Assembly: GCA_017962105.1 (NCBI GenBank)
Contig: JAGCVY010000086.1
Span: 40,190 to 104,189 of the forward strand
Direction: 5' to 3'
Source: Lachnospiraceae bacterium
Lineage (GTDB): Bacteria; Bacillota; Clostridia; Lachnospirales; Lachnospiraceae
DNA: 64,000 bases
Under the pieces are notes generated by a model that was not told the origin of the DNA, did no database searches, and saw nothing but the letters and a program-made list of their open reading frames with translations. Each line of letters begins with the position of its first letter. Positions within the stretch are counted from its first letter, which is position 1. The position numbers were made by a program, and so were the translations under genes. Positions 52,173-60,600 of this stretch are shown piece after piece.

Positions 52173-53165
52173 ATGAAGTCCCTGTTTTCCAAACATCACG
52201 GCCTTATCGCCGCTATCCTGTTGACGCTTTTCACCGGATACACCCTTTTGGATGTATTCGTGATTCCTCATGAGTACGGCGACGCCATCGTGACGCCCAC
52301 AACCGCGGTGACAACAGATGCGAATTCCAACCGTTCCGACACCGATCCTTCCGATCCGTCGGGCAATTTCGGAAATTCCAACAACTCAGACGATTCAGGC
52401 AATTCGGGCAATTCTGACTTGTCGGAACCCGTCATCACCGACACTTCCTACCGCGACAACAACATTTCCATAACCATTACCGAGTACCGCGTCTGCGACA
52501 CCAACGTCTATGTGGCAGACGTGACCGTCTCCTCGCCCGAGTACCTGTACGCTGCCTTTGCGAAGGACAAATACGGCAGGAACATCAAGGAGTCGACCTC
52601 GACCACCGCAGAACGCACGAACGCAATTCTGGCCATCAACGGCGACTTCTACGGGGCGCGGAACAACGGCTACGTGATCCGCAACGGCGCCCTCTACCGC
52701 AAATCCTCGTCGAACAATGAGGACCTCGCGATCTACAAGGACGGCCACATGGAGATCTTTTACGAATCCAAGATTTCCGCACAGGAGCTCCTGGACGACG
52801 GCGCCGTGCAGGTCTGGTCCTTCGGTCCCGGTCTTTTGGAAAATGGAGAGATCACCGTATCAGCCCGCGAAGAGGTGGGCCGTGCCATGGCCTCCAACCC
52901 CCGCACGGCGATCGCCCAGGTCGGCGAGAACCATTACCTCTTCGTCGTGAGCGACGGCCGCACCAGTGAAAATGACGGCCTCACGCTGTACGAGCTCGCC
53001 GAGTTCCTGCAAAGCCTCGGCGCCGAGACCGCATAGAACCTCGACGGCGGCGGTTCCTCCACCATGGTTTTCCTCGGGGAAGTCATCAACAATCCGACCA
53101 CCAACGGCCGGAACACCAGCGAAAGGAGCGTGAGCGACATTGTCTGCATCGGTTATCGCAACTAA
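52173..53165 (+). pseudogene. NAGPA (phosphodiester glycosidase) gene with an in-frame TAG
   Basis: TM anchor at about 10-30, a Ser/Asn/Gly-rich linker (NSNNSDDSGNSGNS-like), then a NAGPA/DUF2233 domain: AILAINGDFYGARNNGYVIR and WSFGPGLL. The frame stops at TAG (53034-53036) after LQSLGAETA and continues as NLDGGGSSTMVFLG through NGRNTSERSVSDIVC to TAA at 53163-53165. NLDGGGSSTM is the family's hallmark, normally preceded by an aromatic or aliphatic residue, so TAG probably replaced a Tyr codon. Without readthrough the enzyme lacks its conserved core. Start after GGAGGCAATC. It could cleave phosphodiester-linked sugars on polymers. Confidence 0.8.
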
Positions 53166-53598
53166 TGAAACCAAGGCCGGCGCAGCCGGGCTTCGGACGC
53201 ACTACACTTCGATCGCCCGAAACTACGTGTTGATCGCCCTCGGGCTCGCCCTGTTCGGTGCGATCTACGAGCATTTCAGCTTCGGGGTGTACTCCTACTA
53301 CATGATCTACGCATTTGCCGTACCGCTGGTGCTCGGCGCTCTTCCGGCGCTTCTCTTCTCCTGCGCGAAACGACCTCCTTACATCTGCGGCGCCGCCAGA
53401 AAGCTCTGGCGCGACGGCATCGCCGTCCTGACCGTGGGCTCCCTCTTCACCGGCGTCATCCAAATCTACGGCACCGACAGCGGATGGTCCCTCGTCTACG
53501 GCATCATCGGCGTGTCGCTTCTGCTGCTGGCCTGCGCGGTTGAACTGCTAAGGGAGCGGATCTCCACCCCATTTGCCAGTGGTCACCCTCAAGATTGA
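53140..53598 (+). CDS. Four-helix membrane protein, unknown
   Basis: 152 residues from a TTG start following AAAGGAG at an 11-base distance; it overlaps the end of the NAGPA frame. Four hydrophobic helices (about 28-46, 52-73, 93-111, 118-136). No family recognised. The overlap implies co-expression with the NAGPA gene, perhaps as a membrane partner. Confidence 0.6.
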   Translation: MSASVIATNETKAGAAGLRTHYTSIARNYVLIALGLALFGAIYEHFSFGVYSYYMIYAFAVPLVLGALPALLFSCAKRPPYICGAARKLWRDGIAVLTVGSLFTGVIQIYGTDSGWSLVYGIIGVSLLLLACAVELLRERISTPFASGHPQD

Positions 53599-53646
53599 AT
53601 ATGTTGTGGTTTGGCCCCGCAAAGATTTCCGACCACGCCGCAAAAA

Positions 53647-53670
53647 GAACAGGCCCCGCAAGGCCTGTTC
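53647..53670. terminator. Bidirectional terminator
   Basis: GAACAGGCC/GGCCTGTTC stem between convergent genes, with an A-run on the left and CTTTG on the right. Almost the same hairpin recurs at 62408-62431. Confidence 0.75.
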
Positions 53671-53731
53671 CTTTGATTGTTATTTACTTGTTGTTTACTT
53701 GTTCTTTCTGAGTCGGTTCAGAGTTTCCGTC

Positions 53732-56700
53732 TTACCGGCGCACTCTCTGCCGCCACTCAAGGAATCCCACTGCTGCCGCGCCGGAAAGAATCATCAGCGC
53801 AACCAGCACCGGGAGAACGATCGTATCCGAGGTGTTCGGACCGTCCGTCTGCTCCGTAGGCTGCTCCTGCTTAGGATTGTCCGGTTCCTCCGGTGCAGGC
53901 TCGGGTTCCTCGGGTTCGTCGGGCTTGGTCTCCTCGGGCTCGTCCGGTTTCGTCTCTTCCGGCTCCTCCGGTTTGGTTTCTTCCGGCTCGTCCGGCTTCG
54001 TCTCTTCCGGCTCCTCAGGCTTGGTTTCCTCGGGCTCTTCCGGCTTGGTCTCCTCAGGCTCCTCGGGCTTGGTCTCCTCGGGTTCGTCCGGTTTGGTCTC
54101 CTCGGGCTCCTCCGGCTTGGTCTCTTCCGGCTCCTCCGGCTTCGTCTCCTCGGGATCCTCCGGCTTCGTCTCTTCCGGTTCCTCCGGCTTGGTCTCCTCC
54201 ACGGCCTTGATGGTCAGGGTCGTCTCGATGGTTTTATTTTCCTCAAACGTGGGTGCCACCGTGTAGTCGCCGGGCTCATACTTCTCCAAAGTCTCTGCCG
54301 AGATGGTGAGTACGGTGCTGCCCTTCACTGCCGTATAGTCCTGATCTCTGACAAGGACATCGCCGCCAAATGCAAGGCTGTCGAAGTAGTTGATGCAGTT
54401 CTCGTCATCGATGCTTCTCTTGACGGTAAATACCGCCGGTTCGCCGCTGCCCTTCGTCCAGGAGGTCTGCGGATCGACAAACCAGTAGGTTGCCTCCTCT
54501 TCATCGTCATCGGAGTCCGCGGTAAAGCTCAGATAAACGCCACCGGCCCACGGAACCTCGATGAAGTATCCCTCCTCGTCTTTCTCCAGTTCGATTCTGG
54601 TATCGACTCCGTTTCGGATGACGACATTGGAAAGTTCCTTTCCTTCCGCCGGCTGAACGTCCACGCGAAGGAAGGTGTCCTGCTTTGCAACAAGAAGCGT
54701 ATCTCCCGAAGGTGTTTTCTTGGTCTCAAGTCCGGTTCCGGTGACGACCAGCGTTCCGAGCTTGTTGTCCTCTGTCTTGATGATATAACGGATGGTCTCT
54801 TCGAGCGACTCTACCGAATTGCCATCGAAATCGGACGTAATCTGGTTATTCTCGTTCGGAACTATCGCCCATGTCGTGATGTTAAAGCGATTGACTGTCT
54901 CTTTGTTTGCCACTAGAATCGGGGTGAGTCCCGAAATGACCTCCTGCACAAGGATGTCGACTGCAGGCCCACGGTCAGCCGGAGCGGGATTGATACCGCC
55001 GCCACTGCGATTATCGAACACAGGGTCAAAACCAACAGCAGCATCATCCTCGTCTTCCATGTCGCCGGTCCACTCTTCGAATTCATTACTTCCAAGGCTT
55101 ATTCCGGTTACTGACGTAGCCAGATTCCCGCTGATATTGATCGCAACGCAGCCGTCCCCGTCACCGCTGATCCCAGCGTCGATTCCATGTTCCGCAAGCA
55201 CATCGCCGTCGATGTTCAGGACTGCTTCACCGTTGTTTTTGTCAAATCCTTCAGAGGGATATTGTTTTCTTTCAATCGTAACGGCTGTTCCTTCTTCCGC
55301 GTGCACGTCGCCGTTGATGGTAATGTCAATCTTGCCTGCGCCATTACCGATTATCACACCGTCTCCGTAATACCGGGCATCCTCTTCCTCGTCGTTTTCA
55401 TCGGTTGTCTCGTCCCCATCGGTTGTCTCGTCCCCATCGGTCTCGACAATGGTGGAGGAAACGCTGAGGCCGCCGTTGATCAGGATTGAGGTAGTACCGG
55501 CCGTGTTGATTGCCGAAATACCCTGTGCCTTGTTGAAATGTGTGTATCCGGTCCAGTCGTCCACATAGGTTTCCGGACCGGCTACAGTTACATCACCGTC
55601 GACCTTGATCGTGAAGTCGCCGCCGTTATTGTTCGCCTGGACACCATAGAGTCCGGCCTTGACCGCTCCGGTCGACACCTTAGCGTAGTTCGCGGATTTC
55701 GTGGTGATTTCCGCCTGTTCCCATTCCACCCAGCCAAAGACTTCGTCAAATTCCTGATAATTGGCGATATCTTCTTCACTGTAATCCTTATACAGAGGAT
55801 TATCTTTAGGATACCAGAGGTACTTCTCCCACTCAATACCATCCGCCGTATCGACGGGAACCAACACAAAATAGCCGGTCTCATCAATCCGCATCTTTTC
55901 CCACCAGTTTTCATGGGGATCATCCGGATTGATTTGAATGTCATTGCCGTTCTCGTAACGCAGGCCCCTGTATTCTTCGTCGCTTGAACCCACAGAGATG
56001 CCGGTCTCACCGGCCGTCACGGTTCCGTCCACTGTCACCGTGGCACCCTGTTCCGCGTCAGTTCCTTCTGTCGTTACGCTCACTCCGTAACCGTTGTCTC
56101 CGGCTTGCACGGCTTTACTGTTCACGATAAGGGTTCCGCCGTCCGCAGTGGCAAAAATCCCGCCATCTCCACCTTCTACAGTCTTTACATTGACGGTCAG
56201 AGTTCCACCGGAACTGTAACAACTGCCGTCTTCCACATTGCCGTAATCATAACGGGAATCCGTGTCCACGATGACCCCGAAGATACCTGCGACAATATCG
56301 TCTGCATCAATCGTAACCGTACTGCCGGCATGCCCTGCGGTTGCCGACACACCGTTGGCACACCCTCTGCCCGTCACATTGCCGACCTTCATTTTTACAG
56401 AGGATTTATCCCCTTCTGCGACCGCACGGATGTTTGACGAATTGCCTGCGCCGTATACATCACCGGCGGTGAGTTTGATCGACGACCCCGCAATCGTCTG
56501 GAGGAAGATCGCGTCTCCTTTGGTGGATGTGATCCTGCCTGCATTTTCAATCGTTTTATCGGTTCCGACATTGATGGTCGCTTGTCCGTTCACGTTGTTA
56601 TGGACATATACCGCCTCTTCGGTGGATGTCAGGGTTCCCCCGATCGTTACGTCAGCTTTACATACCGGTTCATCATTCTCAAAGCCGCCGAGGACAAGGT

Positions 56701-57262
56701 CTAAGCCCTCTCCGCCTTCCGTTTTCACGGAACCTGAGACATTCACTTTTACGGATGATTCTTCGTCTGTCTGGGCCGCGATACCGCATCCGCGTTTTGC
56801 ATGAATATCGCCGTCCACAACCAAATCCATCGTGGATGATTCATTCAACTTAGCATAGACACCTGCACCTTGAGAGTTGATGGATTCTGTACTCAGATTC
56901 AGTTTGGACTTGTCGTCCATCAGGACAACTGCGCCGGATCCTCCCTGATGTTCAACAGACAACACACCGGTTTTCATTTTCACGGACCCGCCGCCCTTTT
57001 TATCCTCAAATCGAAGGACAAGAGCGCCGAGCTTACCATACTCCTCAGGAAATGGATAATCCGCCGGGAGTATCAGATCTCCGAGGGGAGTATTTTCCGC
57101 ACTGTGGGAGTCATCCTCCTCGCCACCGGAAAAGCTCTGGTAATACGGATCCGTACTGTCAGGTTCATCCGCCAACGCCGGAGATACCATCATGACCAAC
57201 AGGCATACTGTCTGCAGTATGCATAATCCTTTACGAAAAGATTTCCACGGTCTTCTTTTCAT
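53732..57262 (-). CDS. Large acidic surface protein with beta-repeats and EETKPEEP array
   Basis: 1176 residues. Signal peptide (1-31), then about 700 residues of solenoid-like units (VxGDVxA, VNVSGSVKTEG). Next is a module ending EKDEEGYFIEVPWAGGVYL that matches the InlB-repeat protein, then an X2-like domain (YWFVDPQTSWTKGSGEP...EPGDYTVAPTF). After that come twelve octapeptides EETKPxxP and a tail with GPNTSDT, a hydrophobic helix and WRQRVRR. Surface attachment by a variant sortase signal is inferred. Adhesion or S-layer-like coating is a reasonable guess. Ribosome site GTGAGG is modest. Confidence 0.85.
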   Translation of the reverse strand: MKRRPWKSFRKGLCILQTVCLLVMMVSPALADEPDSTDPYYQSFSGGEEDDSHSAENTPLGDLILPADYPFPEEYGKLGALVLRFEDKKGGGSVKMKTGVLSVEHQGGSGAVVLMDDKSKLNLSTESINSQGAGVYAKLNESSTMDLVVDGDIHAKRGCGIAAQTDEESSVKVNVSGSVKTEGGEGLDLVLGGFENDEPVCKADVTIGGTLTSTEEAVYVHNNVNGQATINVGTDKTIENAGRITSTKGDAIFLQTIAGSSIKLTAGDVYGAGNSSNIRAVAEGDKSSVKMKVGNVTGRGCANGVSATAGHAGSTVTIDADDIVAGIFGVIVDTDSRYDYGNVEDGSCYSSGGTLTVNVKTVEGGDGGIFATADGGTLIVNSKAVQAGDNGYGVSVTTEGTDAEQGATVTVDGTVTAGETGISVGSSDEEYRGLRYENGNDIQINPDDPHENWWEKMRIDETGYFVLVPVDTADGIEWEKYLWYPKDNPLYKDYSEEDIANYQEFDEVFGWVEWEQAEITTKSANYAKVSTGAVKAGLYGVQANNNGGDFTIKVDGDVTVAGPETYVDDWTGYTHFNKAQGISAINTAGTTSILINGGLSVSSTIVETDGDETTDGDETTDENDEEEDARYYGDGVIIGNGAGKIDITINGDVHAEEGTAVTIERKQYPSEGFDKNNGEAVLNIDGDVLAEHGIDAGISGDGDGCVAINISGNLATSVTGISLGSNEFEEWTGDMEDEDDAAVGFDPVFDNRSGGGINPAPADRGPAVDILVQEVISGLTPILVANKETVNRFNITTWAIVPNENNQITSDFDGNSVESLEETIRYIIKTEDNKLGTLVVTGTGLETKKTPSGDTLLVAKQDTFLRVDVQPAEGKELSNVVIRNGVDTRIELEKDEEGYFIEVPWAGGVYLSFTADSDDDEEEATYWFVDPQTSWTKGSGEPAVFTVKRSIDDENCINYFDSLAFGGDVLVRDQDYTAVKGSTVLTISAETLEKYEPGDYTVAPTFEENKTIETTLTIKAVEETKPEEPEETKPEDPEETKPEEPEETKPEEPEETKPDEPEETKPEEPEETKPEEPEETKPEEPEETKPDEPEETKPEEPEETKPDEPEETKPDEPEEPEPAPEEPDNPKQEQPTEQTDGPNTSDTIVLPVLVALMILSGAAAVGFLEWRQRVRR
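53905..54199 (-). repeat. Twelve 24-bp coding repeats (EETKPxxP)
   Basis: Twelve octapeptides EETKP(E/D)(E/D)P in tandem near the C-terminus of the surface protein. Codons vary between units, so the array is not a recent pure expansion. It is likely a wall-spanning rod. Confidence 0.9.
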
Positions 57263-57338
57263 GCTGGTACAACCTCACTTTCACCTTTATTCACTTAACA
57301 CTTTCAATGATAAGCCGCAGCTTATGCTCAATGGAGCA

Positions 57339-57367
57339 AGTATAGCACATCCGCAACACGTTTTCAA
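57339..57367 (-). promoter_or_regulatory. Promoter of the acidic surface protein gene
   Basis: Minus-strand TTGAAA (57362-57367), 17 bases, TATACT (57339-57344). Confidence 0.6.
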
Positions 57368-57501
57368 GGCGGGGAAGGGGAGTTTATGCAAGGGGGATAA
57401 CAGTGGGTTTATATGTCTTCCCATCAATGTAATTATGTGTTTGTTCTGTTTATTCTATATACAACACAACTTAAACGATAAAAGCGACGGCCAAATAAGG
57501 A

Positions 57502-57525
57502 AAGACGCGTCCAATAACGCGTCTT
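57502..57525 (-). terminator. Terminator hairpin of the giant repeat gene
   Basis: AAGACGCGT/ACGCGTCTT stem 82 bases past the stop, with a short TTTCC tail on the minus strand. Confidence 0.5.
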
Positions 57526-57606
57526 CCCCAGTGACAAACATTTTATATGATTGTATTGATTGATATAGGGTTACTCAGGAATTAAGTGAAATATAAATAC
57601 CCAAAG

Positions 57607-60600
57607 CTATTCTTTCTTAGAAATCGGAATATATGCACACCCAAAACGCCCTTTCCCTTTATTTGCTTTTGATACATACTCGTTCCAATCAATAACGTAT
57701 GCTGTTCCCCAAGAAGCTATACGTAGATATATTCTTGTTCTGTCAGGACTCTCATACACTGCAGTTACCACGAAATAGTGGCTTCCAACAGTATCATATT
57801 TCACTAACTGACCATTTTTTTCTTCATATATGACAAGTTCCTCATCCTCAGAGTGGAATGCCATAATAACCGGGATACCCTCATTAAGCATGTTCTTTAC
57901 ATTGAGCAGAGTCAACTCAGGGGTGAAATCTTCACCAAGACCCGTGTTTAGTATTCCCGCCGAAGAAACAGTGAAAGAGTCGCTTAAGTTTTGCTCCAGA
58001 AAATGGACGACACTGGGCCACCCGTCACCGTCAGCCATATACCGAACTAGCCAATCAAAATTGTCATTTTCTTCACTTAAATACTGTAATATCAAATGTT
58101 TAATATGTTCATGCGATGCTGTTCTACCATTCTCTTCAAGATACAAATAAACATTAATTGCAGATTCTAGTCCACATATACCGCCTTCGAGTGTCTTTAA
58201 TCTCATATTTATGAGTTCGTCAACGCTGTCCGCACATAAGAATTCTTCCCAAAACAAATGATTTCCAAACGAATTATTCATCTCAATTTCTACGCGTCTT
58301 TCGATTATTCCTCGTAACTGTTCTTGAAAATCCTCATCCTTTGTTATAGTGCTTTGACTCGCTCCATACATTAGATTTCCTTCGGGATCGCGTGCCTGTA
58401 CAAAATGATCTGAAAGACCAGCTGTGTAATCAAGATTCTTGAAAGACGGAGAATATTCCCATACTGCAACTAGTTTGAATGTAAAAACATTATTCTCGAT
58501 ATACGTATTTCCCTCCGAGTCAGTAATCAGTTTATATGATATTTGATCCCCAAGGGAAATGTTCCCTAAAACATCCCGAATTATATCCTTTCCAGTATAA
58601 ATCTTTTCCCCTGTTGTAAAACCGTTATCGCCCTCAAATGCAAGTTTCCATCCTTTGAATCTGATATTTACATCTGGGTCAGAAGGCAAATCAAATCCAA
58701 GCAGATCGTTTCCTGACGAATACCGTCTTATCGAAGGGAAGGAATCATTTTCATCAAAGTAAAAATATACTTTTATATCCAATTGTAAGGGGTGCTTTTC
58801 TTTATGATTGCATACTGTACATTTATCACGCACTTCACCGTCCTTGCTGAGCGTGGGGATTGACAATATTTCTTCCGGTTCCCAAACATGTTCTTCTAAT
58901 CCTTCACAAGGCACCCTCTTCTTTTCTCCACAGGAGGAACAACGGAAGTTTTCCCACTTGCTGCACGGATACTGTTCAGTATTATATCCTTGAGATACCC
59001 ATTTGTGTCCGTTTGGAGTAATGTAACCATTTCCGTCCTTTTGCCCAAGATTGCAACGAATACATTTGGTAACATATGTCCCTTTTTCAGTGCAAGTCGG
59101 CTCTTGAATAACTACTGTTTGGAAATCATGCCCCAATGCCTTACCCTCGACAAGTCCACACACAGAACATATTTTGTCCTCTGTGCATGTCGGCATCGCA
59201 TTATTCCAGTTGTGACCACCAGGTATTTCTTGCCTTGCTGCGACATATCGACAAGAATCGCGGTCGCAAGAGTATTCACGCATTCCAGGCGTGATACAAG
59301 TAGGCTCATCTGTCGATTTCCATGTGCAGATATGCCCCAGTTCAGGACGCTCAACAATCAATGTGTCTGTACATTTACTACAATGATATTTAATATAACC
59401 AGGAGTAGTACATGTTGGTTCGGTTTCATCATCTAAAATCCAATTGTGATCACCATTTGCCTGAATCTCAGAAAAATCAGCCGTTTTCTGACAATGTTCA
59501 CACTCAAATTTCTTCCCGCTTAAGTCGTCAAGAGAGGAAGCACCCACTCTATTTCTACCACTCATGGATTTCTCATAGATACCACGTGAATTGCTGCTAC
59601 TAACGCCTACAGCTGTAAGGATGGTTTTCCACTTATGTCCAAGTGCTTCCTGTGCAATATAGTGACACTTGTCACATATTTTTGCCTCAGTACAGGTCGC
59701 TTCTTTGGAATAGACATGCCCCGTAGCCTTTTGTGCTTCATATTCGCAATCCAGACAATATTTTCCTTTGGTACAGATTTCCTCATCTGGATTCCATCTA
59801 TGACCCTTGGCCTGTTCGCCATCATCTCCGCATACTGTACACTTTTGACCTCTTGTACACGTTGCCTTGTCGATATCCCACTTATGGTTCCCTGTCGGTG
59901 TGATGTATCCATTACCATTCTGTGTCACATCTCCACAGCGAGAACACTTAGTCACATATGTGCCGCGCGTACCGCAGGTAGGCTGTTCAATTGTCTCCTG
60001 CTTATAGTTGTGACCGAGTTTATCAATTTTCTCAGTTTTGGTTTGAGAACAACCCGTACATGTATAGAGCTTATATCCGTCAGATGTACATGTAGGATTC
60101 GTTGTGCTTGTATATTTCCACGTATGTTCTCCGGTAGCCGAAATATACCCGTTACCGTTCTGTGCCCCGGCACCGCAACGAGTACACTTTGTTACGTAGA
60201 TTCCCTGCTCCCCACAAGTCGGCTGCTGAGTCGTTTCCGTCTTGTAATTATGGCCGAGCGCCTTTTCCCCGACTGCACCACAAGTCTTGCACTTTTTGTC
60301 AGCGGTACATGTCGCAGAAGTACGATCCCAGGAATGACCCTTGGCGTTCTCTCCTGTAGTATTACATCTCGTACATACTTTAGCCTCTGTACAGGTTGCA
60401 GCGGTGCGGTTCCAATTGTGACCGAGCGGCGACTGACCGACTGTACCACAGGTATTACACTTCTTCGCTACAGTACATGTTGCAGCAGTCCGATCCCAGC
60501 TGTGACCCTTCGCAGATTCCGCTACAGTCCCGCACCTCGTACAAGACTTGGCATCGGTACAGGTTGCAGCGGTGCGGTTCCAATTGTGACCTAACGCTGC

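Larger units (their letters stand above)
57263..57606. other. 344-bp intergenic region between two large surface genes
   Basis: It contains the promoter of the acidic surface protein (57339-57367) and a terminator hairpin for the giant repeat gene (57502-57525). Nothing else recognisable. Confidence 0.6.

Noticed and set aside
36724-53036. TAG recoding as an explanation for the two interrupted genes
   Set aside because: Other genes in the window end normally at TAG (for example 11642-11644 and 57607-57609) with terminators close by, so local nonsense mutation is simpler.
53832-54266. SSGLVSSGSSG repeat protein on the plus strand, or a CRISPR-like array
   Set aside because: It is the complement of the EETKPxxP coding repeats; units abut with no unique spacers, so it is neither a real gene nor CRISPR.
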